A DNA stretch of 64,000 nucleotides from Brachybacterium sp. EE-P12 (GCF_003711805.1 NZ_QXCP01000004.1:62001-126000); one strand, 5' to 3'. Numbered from the stretch's first letter, positions 16,824 to 25,559 are shown. A program made the numbers and translations. Notes: a model not told the origin generated them from the sequence alone.

Positions 16824-17004
16824 AGCGCCCTCTCACCGTGGGGACCTCTCCCCAGTTCTCGACGTCTCCGTGGAATCTACTGTGCAGGGCAGAGCCTCGG
16901 GCGGGATCGAGATGTCGAGGGCCACGCGGACCTGCTCGCAGGTGCTGCTGCGTCAGAGAAGACGACGCTGGATCGAGCGACGTCGCCAGATCCCGAGTGG
17001 CCGT

Positions 17005-17769
17005 TCACCGCCCCTTCGCCGCCAACCGCGCCATGACCCCCGACGGCGCCAGCTGCGCGACCGTCCAGATCGCCTTGTACCGCTTGCTCGGCACCGACAC
17101 GGCCTTGCCCCGCTCCACATCGTGCAGCGACTCCTCGACCACCCGCGGAGCCTCCAGCCACATCCAGTCCGGGATCCTCTCCTCGCCGCGCGCCAGGCCC
17201 AGCCGGGCGTGGAAGTCGGTGTGTGTGTAGCCGGGACAGACGGCGGTCACCGTCACGCCGCGGTTCCGGTAGGCCCCGCTGGCCCAGCGGGAGAACTGCA
17301 CCTGCCAGTTCTTCACCGCGCCGTAGGTGGAGCGCGGCATCACCGCGGAGACCGAGGAGATGTTCAGGATCGTGCCGGAGCGGCGCTCGAGCATGCCCGG
17401 CAGCGCCGCGTGCATAAGCCGCATCGGCACCTCGACGTGGAGACGCAGATGACGGGCCTCGTCCTCGATGTCGTTGCGCTCGAAGGCGAGCGGCAGACCG
17501 AAGCCGGCGCTGTTGACGAGTAGATCCACCGGCCGGGACGGGTCCGTCAGGCGCGCGCAGACCGCCTCGACCCCGTCGGCCGTGGCGAGATCCGCGGCCA
17601 GCACCTCGACCTCGGGCGCCCCTGCTCGGCCGAGCTCGTCGACCAGCGCCGTGAGCCGCTGCCGGTCGTGGGCGACCAGCACGAGGCGGTCCCCGCGCCG
17701 TGCGAGGTGGCGGGCGTACTCGGTGCCGAGCCCGGAGCTGGCACCCGTGATCAGCGAGGTCCTCGTCAT
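17005..17769 (-). CDS. Short-chain dehydrogenase/reductase
   Basis: 254 residues with a classical SDR layout: cofactor motif TGASSGLG (residues 8-15), NSAG in place of NNAG, catalytic serine in ISSVS, and YGAVK supplying the Tyr/Lys pair. Family members reduce carbonyls or oxidise alcohols with NAD(P). The C-terminal 50 residues form the substrate cap and do not indicate a substrate. The gene appears monocistronic and leaderless, with TACTCT 7 nt upstream of the ATG. Confidence 0.9.
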   Translation of the reverse strand: MTRTSLITGASSGLGTEYARHLARRGDRLVLVAHDRQRLTALVDELGRAGAPEVEVLAADLATADGVEAVCARLTDPSRPVDLLVNSAGFGLPLAFERNDIEDEARHLRLHVEVPMRLMHAALPGMLERRSGTILNISSVSAVMPRSTYGAVKNWQVQFSRWASGAYRNRGVTVTAVCPGYTHTDFHARLGLARGEERIPDWMWLEAPRVVEESLHDVERGKAVSVPSKRYKAIWTVAQLAPSGVMARLAAKGR

Positions 17770-17776
17770 GTACCGG

Positions 17777-17782
17777 AGAGTA
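17777..17782 (-). promoter_or_regulatory. -10 hexamer of a likely leaderless promoter (SDR gene)
   Basis: TACTCT on the minus strand is exactly 7 nt before the ATG at 17769, the same geometry as at several other genes here. No Shine-Dalgarno sequence is present. Confidence 0.5.
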
Positions 17783-17829
17783 ACCGCCGAGTCGTCCGGC
17801 CAGGGGCGGACAGCGAGATCAGTCCTCGC

Positions 17830-18069
17830 TCATACTTCGTCGTCCTCGTCGCGCTCCACGTTCCACCCGGCGCCGCAGTCCTCGCACGTCCGGTCGCTGA
17901 AGGCCAGGACGCATCCCTGCCAGTGGACCCACGGCGGATCCTCTTCGGCGAGGCGCGGGTCTTGACCGCCGAGCGGATGGTGGATCACCTGACCCGAACC
18001 GCAGACGGGGCAGGTGCCGCGCGGCTCGTCGTACGGCTCCGGCGGCTCGTCGCCGAGGATGAAGATCAA
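17830..18069 (-). CDS. Small zinc-ribbon-like protein
   Basis: 79 residues. Two cysteine pairs, CPVCGSG (about residues 20-26) and CEDCGAGW (about 62-69), are spaced like a zinc ribbon; the rest is acidic with many Pro and Trp residues. The best start is a TTG at 18069, which has TACTCT 6 nt upstream. Likely a soluble zinc-binding protein of unknown role. Confidence 0.65.
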   Translation of the reverse strand: MIFILGDEPPEPYDEPRGTCPVCGSGQVIHHPLGGQDPRLAEEDPPWVHWQGCVLAFSDRTCEDCGAGWNVERDEDDEV

Positions 18070-18122
18070 GGGGCGAGAGTAGGGCGGGGGTCCGACAGAT
18101 CATCGCCCTCCGCCCGCCCCGC

Positions 18123-18980
18123 TCACTTCCCGCTGTACACCGGGAACGCGGCGTGCTCGCCGTAGTCGCGGGCGTCGAGCTCCTCGAGCGCGGCCATGTC
18201 CTCCGCGCTGATCTCGAAGTCCACGTCGACGTTGGTGCGCATGTGCTCGGGGTTCGCAGTCTTCGGAAGCGAGACCGTGCCCAGCTGCAGCGTGTAGCGG
18301 ATGCACAGCTGCGGGACGCTGACCCCGTACCGCTCTGCCATCGCCTGCACGCGGGCGTTGTCGAGGATCGCGCCGTGGGCGATGGGGGAGTAGGCCTGGA
18401 CGCGGATGCCCTTCGCCGCGCAGAACTCCAGCAGCTCGCGGGGCGTGTTCCCGGCGTGGACCAGCAGCTGGTTCACGTGAGGGACCACCTCGGCGTGCTC
18501 GAGCAGGTCCTCGAGGTCGGAGCGCAGGAAGTTCGACACCCCGATGGTGCGGACGGTCCCGGCCCGGTGCGCCTCCTCCAGGGCGCGCCACACCTCGCGG
18601 TTCTCCTCGGCGTAGTCGCCGGTGCGGAACTCGGCCCACGGCTGCGGGGCATGGATGAGCATCAGGTCGATGTGGTCCAGCCCCATCGTCTCCAGCGACT
18701 CCTGGATCGCGGCGACCGCGCTCTCGTAGTCCTTGACCTCGGCGGCGATCTTCGTCGAGACGAATAGCTCCTCGCGGGGGATCCCGGCAGTGCGCACTCC
18801 CTCGCCGACGCCGCGCTCGTTGCCGTAGGCCTGGGCGGTGTCGATGTGGCGGTAGCCGATCCCGATCGCGGAACGGACGGCGTCCGCGGCCTTGTCGTCG
18901 TCGATGAACCAGGTGCCGAGCCCGAGCCGGGGGATCCGGGCGCCGCCGGTGAGGGGATAGGTCTCGGTCAGGATGCTCAT
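18123..18980 (-). CDS. Aldo/keto reductase
   Basis: 285 residues, TIM-barrel. The AKR catalytic set is visible: Asp and Tyr in YRHIDTAQAYGNE, Lys in STKIA, and His in DLMLIHAPQP. The NADPH-binding IGVSNF and LPKTANPEHM segments are present, typical of the 2,5-diketo-gluconate reductase-like subgroup. Start at 18980 overlaps the stop of the cupin gene by 4 nt, so the two are translationally coupled. Confidence 0.93.
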   Translation of the reverse strand: MSILTETYPLTGGARIPRLGLGTWFIDDDKAADAVRSAIGIGYRHIDTAQAYGNERGVGEGVRTAGIPREELFVSTKIAAEVKDYESAVAAIQESLETMGLDHIDLMLIHAPQPWAEFRTGDYAEENREVWRALEEAHRAGTVRTIGVSNFLRSDLEDLLEHAEVVPHVNQLLVHAGNTPRELLEFCAAKGIRVQAYSPIAHGAILDNARVQAMAERYGVSVPQLCIRYTLQLGTVSLPKTANPEHMRTNVDVDFEISAEDMAALEELDARDYGEHAAFPVYSGK

Positions 18981-19423
18981 GCGTTCTCTCCGTCCGTGGT
19001 GATCGTGGTGGGCAGCTGCGCGTAGACCTCGTCGCCGACAGGCTCGAGCCACTCGTTGCGCATGTCCTCGCCGGGGGTGAGGAAGGCCAGATGCGAGAAC
19101 CACGAGTCTGCGGCCGCGCCGTGCCAGTGCTTCGTCCCGGCGGGGACGCGGACGCTCGTGCCCGGCGTCATGTGCACCGGCTCCTCGCCGTCGGCCTGGT
19201 ACCAGCCGGCCCCGGCGGTGCACAGCAGGATCTGGTCGCCGGCGCCGCCGGTGCCGTGATGGATGTGCCAGTTGTTGCGGCAGCCCGGCTCGAAGGTCAC
19301 GTTGCTGACCGGGGTGCTGCCGCCGACGAGCGGGGCCAGGTAGGACCGGCCGGTGAAGTACTGCGCGAAGGCGTCGTTGGGCTCCCCGAGGGGGAAGGGC
19401 TGGTCGAAGGTCGTGTCGGTCAT
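18977..19423 (-). CDS. Cupin domain protein
   Basis: 148 residues with both cupin motifs: NNWHIHHGTGGAGDQ (about residues 50-64) and later VPAGTKHWHGAAADS (about 93-107), giving a His/Glu-type metal site. Members near aldo/keto reductases are annotated as carboxymuconolactone-decarboxylase-associated cupins or sugar-binding cupins; no substrate can be assigned. It precedes the aldo/keto reductase with a 4-nt overlap. Confidence 0.88.
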   Translation of the reverse strand: MTDTTFDQPFPLGEPNDAFAQYFTGRSYLAPLVGGSTPVSNVTFEPGCRNNWHIHHGTGGAGDQILLCTAGAGWYQADGEEPVHMTPGTSVRVPAGTKHWHGAAADSWFSHLAFLTPGEDMRNEWLEPVGDEVYAQLPTTITTDGENA

Positions 19424-19536
19424 GTGCCCCAGTCAAGACCTGCTCGCGCCGCCGAGCCAGTCCCTCCTGGTACACCCCGCAGGCCTCGACGTCTCCGCGG
19501 CGTCGGGTGTGTGATGGCGGGGCGGCGGCCGGCTGC

Positions 19537-19636
19537 CATCCGCCGCCCGGCGCCGGCGAGGCATCCGCCGCCCGCCGCCCGCGTGACATCCGCCGCCCGG
19601 CGCCGGCGAGGCATCCGCCGCCCGGCGTCCGGGAGT
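19537..19636. repeat. Four tandem 25-bp repeats
   Basis: The core catccgccgcccg begins at 19537, 19562, 19587 and 19612, giving an exact 25-bp period over four units. Units 1 and 3 are identical, units 2 and 4 diverge in the second half. The array lies in the 380-nt gap between the cupin gene and the small membrane-protein gene; apart from the adjacent palindromic element I see nothing else in that gap. At four GC-rich units without spacers it is not a CRISPR. Confidence 0.85.
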
Positions 19637-19683
19637 GTCAGGTTCTCAGCCGCTTCAGGCGCTGAACCGGCTCAGAACTGCAC
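19635..19683. repeat. Palindromic element, copy A
   Basis: A 49-bp imperfect palindrome. The inner stem pairs 19642-19658 with 19662-19678 (15 of 17 positions) around a gcg loop, and the ends read gtgtcag and ctgcac. It closely resembles the 51-bp element at 23879-23929 (shared gtgtcag, ttct, agcc, ctt, ggcg and ggctcaga blocks), so the two belong to one REP-like family. Confidence 0.75.
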
Positions 19684-19803
19684 ATCCCTGATCGGCGGCC
19701 GGCGGCTGTCGCGACCGTCGCGATGCCGACGCCGTCGACCGGGCCGTTGGACCCTGCGTGCGAGGCCCCGTAGCCTGGCCGCCACCCGTCGAGGAGGGGA
19801 CCG

Positions 19804-20118
19804 ATGGAGCAGCAGGCAGCAACCAGCACCGCTCAGAGGCCGGGACTGCGCGAGGAGTTCACCGGCCCGCCCCGCCCGGGCCGGCGGCCGGTGTTCAGCC
19901 TGATCGCCTTCGGCCTGCTGCTGACCGTGACGCTCGCGATCGACGGATTCGCCGACGTCCCGCCGATGCCCGGAACCGCACTCGTCGCCGCGGGACTCAT
20001 GCTCCTCCTCGGCGTCGCGGAGCTGCTGGACCCGGCCGCGCGGCGTCTCGTCATCGGGGTGCGCTTCGGCGGCTTGGCGATGGCGCTGCTGGGTTTCGCT
20101 GTCCAGTTCGTTGGCTGA
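19804..20118 (+). CDS. Small membrane protein
   Basis: 104 residues, start preceded by GAGGAGGGG. A polar N-terminus (residues 1-28) leads into three hydrophobic segments at about 29-47, 55-75 and 85-102, with a short basic loop (PAARRLVIG). No known family is recognised. It converges with the fic gene. Confidence 0.75.
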   Translation: MEQQAATSTAQRPGLREEFTGPPRPGRRPVFSLIAFGLLLTVTLAIDGFADVPPMPGTALVAAGLMLLLGVAELLDPAARRLVIGVRFGGLAMALLGFAVQFVG

Positions 20119-20160
20119 GCCGAGCGAAGCACCTGGCGTCGTCGATGAGGCGCTCGCCGG

Positions 20161-21339
20161 TCACACTGCCGCAGGGCTGACAGGGATCTCCTCCCCGCGG
20201 CTCGCGAGTCGGTAGGGGTCGGCCCCGGCATCGAAGGAGGTCTTCGTCTGCTCGCGCAGCTCCGTGAGCCAGGTGCGGTACACCTCGGCCGGGCTGTACC
20301 AGGCACCCTTCTTCGCTCCATGTCGTTGCAGGATGCCGGCGTCGACCAGGGCGGAGAGATCGCGCGACGCCGTCGTCGCCGTGACCTCCGCGAGCTCGCG
20401 GTACGTCGCATTGCGCAGCCCCCACCCGGAGAACGTGAGCTCCAGCGCCGGGGTGGCTCGTTCCGGCGCGAGCCCGGCGCCGACGAGGTCGTCGACCCGT
20501 TCCGCCACGCGATCTGCGCTCCACAGCCGACCCTGCACCGTGCGGGCCTGCCGGTAGTGGGCGGTGAGAGCGAACTCGACCCACTCCGCCGCCGACCGCT
20601 CCGGCGACCACCGACCGCGACCGGTGCGCGCGAGGATGTCGTAGTACGCGGACGTGTTCCGGCCCAGGTACTCCTCGATGCTCACGAACTGCGCCTCGGC
20701 GACCTGCTCCCGGTAGAGCATGTACGACTGCACGATCCGGGACATCCGGCCGTTGCCGTCGGAGAACGGATGGATCATCACGAGGTTCAGATGCGCCATC
20801 GCCCCCTGCACCATCGGATGAACATCGCCCGCGGCGAGCTCGGCGAGGGCCGCCAGGTATTCCCCCATGAGCCCGGGGACGGCGTCGGCCTCGGGGCCTG
20901 TATAGACCCGGCGCCCGGAATCGTCGTCGTGCACGAACACCTCGCCGCGGCGATAACGGCCGGGCCCGCGGTCGAGGTCGTAGCTCTGCACCATGAAGTG
21001 CAGAGCCAGAAGGTCCTCCTCGGACAGCGTCCTCTGTCGGTCGGCGAGGACCTGCAGGAACGTCATTGCGTCTGAAGAGCCCTTGACGGCGAGCCATGTC
21101 GCATCGACCGATACCTGACCCGACTCGCTCCCGACGATCGCGAGCGCCTGATCGTCCGAGACGATGATGCCCTCGATGCTGTTCGAGCCGCGCACCGAAC
21201 GGGCCTGCGCCTGCCGGCGCAGGGTGCCGTTCCATCGCCGCGGGCGAGACAGGGCATGGCGCAGCCCGTGGCGGATCTCGTCGATGGCGTGCAGGACTGC
21301 GGCATCGACTGCGGTCAGATCGGGGACTGCGTGCAGCAT
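20161..21339 (-). CDS. Fic family protein with C-terminal winged helix
   Basis: 392 residues. The Fic core motif HPFSDGNGRMSR (about residues 193-204) matches the catalytic HxFx(D/E)GNGRxxR loop for AMP transfer. The N-terminal RGSNSIEGI (about residues 50-58) matches the inhibitory (S/T)xxxE(G/N) helix, so activity is self-restrained. The last 100 residues look like a winged helix (NATYRELAEVTATTASRDLSALVDAGIL). A perfect palindrome sits 8 nt upstream of the start, consistent with autoregulation by the winged helix. No separate antitoxin gene is adjacent. Confidence 0.93.
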   Translation of the reverse strand: MLHAVPDLTAVDAAVLHAIDEIRHGLRHALSRPRRWNGTLRRQAQARSVRGSNSIEGIIVSDDQALAIVGSESGQVSVDATWLAVKGSSDAMTFLQVLADRQRTLSEEDLLALHFMVQSYDLDRGPGRYRRGEVFVHDDDSGRRVYTGPEADAVPGLMGEYLAALAELAAGDVHPMVQGAMAHLNLVMIHPFSDGNGRMSRIVQSYMLYREQVAEAQFVSIEEYLGRNTSAYYDILARTGRGRWSPERSAAEWVEFALTAHYRQARTVQGRLWSADRVAERVDDLVGAGLAPERATPALELTFSGWGLRNATYRELAEVTATTASRDLSALVDAGILQRHGAKKGAWYSPAEVYRTWLTELREQTKTSFDAGADPYRLASRGEEIPVSPAAV

Positions 21340-21346
21340 ACGGGCG

Positions 21347-21371
21347 CCAAGTCAGTTAATAACTGACTTGG
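21347..21371. promoter_or_regulatory. Perfect palindrome at the fic promoter
   Basis: Arms ccaagtcagtta (21347-21358) and taactgacttgg (21360-21371) flank one base. The element lies 8 nt before the fic start codon; a TATAGA box lies just beyond it (minus strand), so a bound protein would cover the transcription start. It is far more AT-rich than its surroundings. Best read as the operator for the Fic protein's own winged helix. Confidence 0.7.
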
Positions 21372-21426
21372 AGTCTATATCTGACACCCGGGGCGGTCAG
21401 CTGTCGACGACCTGCGCACTGCGTCC

Positions 21427-24400
21427 TCACCCCACCCACTCCAGGAACTCCTCCGCGGTCAGCACCGGCTTCGCCCACTTCGCGGCGTTCTTCGCCTTGG
21501 TCGACTGCGACCCCGCTTCGGCGACGACCAGCACATCGGTCCTGGTCTTGGTGAGGTTCGGGACGGCGCGGAGCCCGCGTGCCTCGGCCATCGCGTGCAG
21601 CTGCTCCTTCTCGAGCCAGCCGTGGCGGGGCGAGTGGACGGTGCCGGAGAAGCACACCCGCGCGCCCGGCACGAGCACGTCGGCCGCGCCCGGGGCCTCC
21701 TCGAGCGTGAAGCCCTCGGGCAGCACCCGCACTCCGAAGTGCTCCTCGACCCCGCGCAGACGCTCCACCACCTCCGCATCGGGAGCGGGCACCCGCGCCC
21801 AGGTCTCCTCGAGCAGACCGGCGAGTACCGCGGCGGAGTCGTCCTCCGCACCGAGGTTCCCGCCCACCACGAATCCCGTCGGCGCGCTCGTGCCGCCCGG
21901 TCCCGTCGTGCGGGCGAGCAGGTAGCCGTGCCCGGTCACGACCTGCCGGAACGCCATCCCCGTGCCGGGCAGCTCCTCACCCGCCGCCCGCACCCGGGCC
22001 ACGGCGTCGCGCACGGCCCGGGCGCGTTCGAGCGCCGTCGGCGCCTTCAACCGGGCGAGCTCGTCGGCTCCGAGCAGACCGCCGGGCAGCTCGAGCCCGA
22101 GCGGCACCGGCTCGACGATCCCGTTGCGCTTCAGCTCGAAGTCGACGTGCGCGAGCTGCCGGTCGATGTGCACGCCGACGGGCACCCTCCCGGCCAGCAG
22201 CGCCGACAGCGCCGGCCACGCCTCCGCCAGCCGCGGCGCGAGCTGCACGTCCCGCGTGGTGATCCCGAACTCGTCCCGCGCGCCGAACAGGTCCGAGGTG
22301 GGGTTGATGACCGTGGAGACCTCGTCCCCGTCGTCGGTGACCACCGCGATCTCCACCGGGCGCGGGCGCCACCTGTCCCCGGTCGTGCCCACGGTGAGCA
22401 CCGACAGGTACGCCTCGCCGAGGGGCTGGGTCGCCGCCGCGCCGCTGGCGAGATACCGCCGCACCCGCTGATCGGTCTTCAGGTCCCGCGGCAGCACCTC
22501 GCGCTTCAGCACCAGCCCCTCGAGGTTCGTGCATCGCGACAGCGCCACGTACAGCTGACCGTTGGCGAAGGTGCCGCCGGTGAGGTCCACGACCACCCGG
22601 TCCAGGGTCTGGCCCTGCGACTTGTGGATCGTGATCGCCCAGGCCAGCTTCATCGGCAGCTGCGTGAACGTGCCGATGACCTGATGCGTGAGCGCACCGC
22701 TCTCGACGCTGGGCCGCGTGATCTCCCAGGTGTGCTCGCGCACCCGCTCGGTGCGTCCGTCGCGCAGCAGCACGGTGACCACGGGGCCGTCGGCGTCGGC
22801 CCCGATCGCGGTGATGCGGCCGAGCGTGCCGTTGACCCAGCGATCCAGCGGGTCGTTGTTCAGCAGCATCACCTGCGCGCCCACCGCGAGGCGCAGCGTC
22901 TCCTCGGTGGGCTTCTCGAACCCGTCGGTGTCCCCGGTGATCCGCGCGGTGAAGGTCTGCGGCGGGTCGGGGAGGCGCCCGAGCATCTGCCGGTTCCGCG
23001 CGCCGACGATCCGGTTGGTCGTGGCGAGCGTCAGCCAGAACTCGTCCAGGCCCGGCTCGAAGTCGGGGTCCGTCCGACGGTTCAGCTCGGCCCGCGCGTC
23101 CTCGAGCAGCGTCCCCTCCCGCACCGCGTTCAGCAGGTCCACCAGGTGGTCGTCGCCCTGCTGTCGGAACACCGTGGACAGCTCCACCACCGGGAACGTC
23201 TCCGCGTCGAAGGTCCGGGCGGAGAAGAAGAACGGCGTCCCGAAGCGCTCCTCGATCCGGCCCGCCTCCTGATCGGTCACCACCGGCGGCAGCTGGTACA
23301 GATCGCCGACCAGCACCAGCTGCACCCCGCCGAAGGGCGTGCCGGGCCGCGGCCCGAAGCGCTCGAGCGCGGCGGCGAGCGCATCGAACAGGTCCGCCCG
23401 CACCATCGACGCCTCGTCGATGATCAGCGTGTCCAGCTCCTTCAACGCTCTCGCGAAGCGGCGCGGGTAGTAATCGTCGCTGCGCACCAGCTCCTCGGTG
23501 ACGCCGAGCGGGAAGGAGAACAGGCGGTGGATCGTGTAGCCGTCCACGTTCAGCGCCGCGATCCCGGTGGGCGCGACCGTGATCGTCGAGCGATCGGACT
23601 GCTCGAGGTAGTGGCGGATCAGCGTCGACTTGCCCGTGCCGGCCTTGCCCGTGAGGAACAGGTGGTGCCCGGTGTGCAGGTGCTCGAGCGCCGCCGCGAA
23701 CTCCTCGGTGATGGTCAGCGGGGCCGCCGGGGCCGACGGAGCCGGCGTGGCCAGCGCGGCCGGCTTGGCCGACGGGGCCGCCGGGGCCGCCGAGGCCGCC
23801 GGGGCTGGGGTGGCCGGGGCCGCAGGGGCCGTGCGCGACGCGACGGCGCGGCCGGTCCGGCCTGCCCGTCGGCGGCGTGTGTCAGATTCTGAGCCACTTT
23901 CCGGCGAATCCTGGCTCAGATCCTGACACGGGCGGGGCGCGGGAGCGTGCGGGGACGCGGATACAGGCGCTGGCGCGGGAGCGGGCGGGGGCGCGAGCTC
24001 TGGCGCTGGCTCGGTTGCAGGCGCGGGCGCTGGCTCGGGCCGCGACGCCCCGGCCGGCGCCTGCGGCAGCCCCATCGCCGCTCGGTACTGCGCGACGAGC
24101 TCGGCCTTCAGCCGGCCCCGGTCACCGACGGGAATGCCGTGCTCCCGCGCCCAGGCTCTGATCGCGGTGGGGGAGAGGTCCACGTCCGAGCGCGGCTGCT
24201 CCTCCGGCGCCGGATCTGCGGCCGCCGACTCCGGCCGTGCTTCCGGCATCACCGCTGGCTCCGGCCCTGCTGCCGGCGCCGAGGCTGCCGACACCGGTCG
24301 CGGTGGCAGCGCCGCAGGCGGCGTCGTCGGTGCCAGCGCGCTCGCCGGCCTCGGAGGCACGGGCGCCGGAGTCGACGTTGCGACGGCCGGGCCAGAAGCC

Positions 24401-25113
24401 GGCCGCGGCGCAGCGCCCTTCGGCCCCTGCGGAGCCGGAGCCGGGACCGTCTGCTGGGCGGCTCCCGGCACTCCTCCGGTACCTCCCCGCAGCGCCCGCG
24501 AGGCGACCAGGGGCGCGTCGTACCCCGTCTGCCGGTCCAGCGTGAGGTACCGCTCGAGCAGCCCGGCCGCCGCGTAGGCGTCCCCGAGCGCGGAGTGCGC
24601 CCGCTGATGCACCACGCCCAGGGCCGCGCAGCACTCGGCGAGCGTCCGCCGGCGCAGCTGCGGCAGGTAGACCGTGCTGCCCTGCAGGGTGCAGTAGCTG
24701 GTCACTCGCGGCATCGGCAGCGAGGCCCGCGCGAACTCCGCGCGCAGGAAGGCGACGTCGAACTCGGCGTTGTGCGCGACGAGGACCAGGCCCTGCAGCG
24801 CGGTGCCGACCTGCACGGCGAGGTCCGGGAAGCCGGGAGCGCCGGCGACGTCCGCGTCGGTGATGCCGTGGATGTGGGTGGCGCGCACCGGCCCGCCCGG
24901 GTGGAGACGGGTCACCCACTGGTCGATCGGGTGGCCCTGCTCGTCGGCCCGGACGATCGCGAGCTCGAGGATCCGATCGCCCTCGGGGTCCAGCCCGGTC
25001 GTCTCCACGTCGATCACCGCGAAGCGCGGTGCGCCAGGCACGGAGGATGCAGCGGGCGGCGGCGTCGCGGACGGCGCCGAGGCACCGCCGCGAAGGCGAT
25101 CGAGCAGTCCCAT
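21427..25113 (-). CDS. Multidomain DEDDh exonuclease / Lsr2-like / PIF1-like helicase / BRCT protein
   Basis: 1228 residues. Residues 30-195 are a DnaQ-type 3'-5' exonuclease (DVETTGLD at 35-42, then HNAEFD and HSALGDA). Residues 313-346 resemble the Lsr2 C-terminal DNA-binding domain (IRAWAREHGIPVGDRGRLKAE). Two Ala/Pro-rich linkers surround it. Residues 470-880 are a PIF1-like superfamily 1 helicase: GKAGTGKST near 491, IIDEASM, GDLYQLPPVV, and IHKSQGQTL near 831. Residues 1141-1227 form a BRCT domain. It probably processes DNA ends or replication intermediates. A palindromic repeat is inserted in the linker at residues 395-411. Confidence 0.9.
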   Translation of the reverse strand: MGLLDRLRGGASAPSATPPPAASSVPGAPRFAVIDVETTGLDPEGDRILELAIVRADEQGHPIDQWVTRLHPGGPVRATHIHGITDADVAGAPGFPDLAVQVGTALQGLVLVAHNAEFDVAFLRAEFARASLPMPRVTSYCTLQGSTVYLPQLRRRTLAECCAALGVVHQRAHSALGDAYAAAGLLERYLTLDRQTGYDAPLVASRALRGGTGGVPGAAQQTVPAPAPQGPKGAAPRPASGPAVATSTPAPVPPRPASALAPTTPPAALPPRPVSAASAPAAGPEPAVMPEARPESAAADPAPEEQPRSDVDLSPTAIRAWAREHGIPVGDRGRLKAELVAQYRAAMGLPQAPAGASRPEPAPAPATEPAPELAPPPAPAPAPVSASPHAPAPRPCQDLSQDSPESGSESDTRRRRAGRTGRAVASRTAPAAPATPAPAASAAPAAPSAKPAALATPAPSAPAAPLTITEEFAAALEHLHTGHHLFLTGKAGTGKSTLIRHYLEQSDRSTITVAPTGIAALNVDGYTIHRLFSFPLGVTEELVRSDDYYPRRFARALKELDTLIIDEASMVRADLFDALAAALERFGPRPGTPFGGVQLVLVGDLYQLPPVVTDQEAGRIEERFGTPFFFSARTFDAETFPVVELSTVFRQQGDDHLVDLLNAVREGTLLEDARAELNRRTDPDFEPGLDEFWLTLATTNRIVGARNRQMLGRLPDPPQTFTARITGDTDGFEKPTEETLRLAVGAQVMLLNNDPLDRWVNGTLGRITAIGADADGPVVTVLLRDGRTERVREHTWEITRPSVESGALTHQVIGTFTQLPMKLAWAITIHKSQGQTLDRVVVDLTGGTFANGQLYVALSRCTNLEGLVLKREVLPRDLKTDQRVRRYLASGAAATQPLGEAYLSVLTVGTTGDRWRPRPVEIAVVTDDGDEVSTVINPTSDLFGARDEFGITTRDVQLAPRLAEAWPALSALLAGRVPVGVHIDRQLAHVDFELKRNGIVEPVPLGLELPGGLLGADELARLKAPTALERARAVRDAVARVRAAGEELPGTGMAFRQVVTGHGYLLARTTGPGGTSAPTGFVVGGNLGAEDDSAAVLAGLLEETWARVPAPDAEVVERLRGVEEHFGVRVLPEGFTLEEAPGAADVLVPGARVCFSGTVHSPRHGWLEKEQLHAMAEARGLRAVPNLTKTRTDVLVVAEAGSQSTKAKNAAKWAKPVLTAEEFLEWVG
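23879..23929. repeat. Palindromic element, copy B, inside a coding sequence
   Basis: Arms at 23879-23896 and 23912-23929 pair at 16 of 18 positions around a 15-nt loop. It is read in frame by the minus-strand exonuclease-helicase gene and adds an acidic Ser/Asp-rich peptide (CQDLSQDSPESGSESDT) to an otherwise Ala/Pro-rich linker. It shares sequence with the intergenic copy at 19635-19683. Confidence 0.8.
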
Positions 25114-25559
25114 GGACGACCTCTCGTGGCAGGGATGGATGCCCTGATCTTCTCAGGGAAACTCTGCGTCGACCGCGTCGGGATCATCACCCAGGCTTCG
25201 CTGCCGATACGACAGGCAGGTGTGGAGGTGCGGCGGGAGGAAGAGAGGCCACAGGCGGGCGGTTGCCAGGTGGGGAGCCTGATCAGAGCAGTGCGAGCAT
25301 GGCAGGCGGCGGCTCGTCCCGCCCCGCCTGGCCGGGCAGCCCATTGTCCGGTTCCCTCGACTCACCCCGGTGTCCGCGCCAGGCCGACGTACAAGATGCC
25401 CATGATGCACGTCGATTTCTGACAACAGGGGCTCCCGCCCGCCGACGGCAGCGCCCACCCGCCGTGGCCGGCCCCCGCCGACTCCGCCATCGACGGTGCC
25501 GGTGCGAGAACCGTGAGACCCACCGTCGAATGTCGGCACCGGATCCTAGGCTCAGCCCC
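25114..25559. other. 446-nt divergent intergenic region
   Basis: It separates the two divergent exonuclease-BRCT genes. Frames open here give Arg/Gly/Pro-rich translations without domain character. Apart from the leaderless-type promoter at its right end I see no palindrome, RNA or gene. Confidence 0.5.
25547..25552 (+). promoter_or_regulatory. -10 hexamer of a likely leaderless promoter
   Basis: TAGGCT is followed by cagcccc (7 nt) and then the GTG at 25560. This spacing supports the GTG as both transcription start and translation start. Confidence 0.55.

Noticed and set aside
19537-19636. Possible CRISPR-like repeats
   Set aside because: The units are contiguous 25-bp tandem copies without spacers, and no cas genes are present.
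21375-21390. Third copy of the palindromic repeat near fic (tatctgacacc)
   Set aside because: Only about seven bases match one end of the element and no second arm is present.
25153-25539. A 128-codon minus-strand frame between the exonuclease genes
   Set aside because: Gly/Arg-rich composition without domain character and no ribosome binding site; judged a GC-rich shadow.
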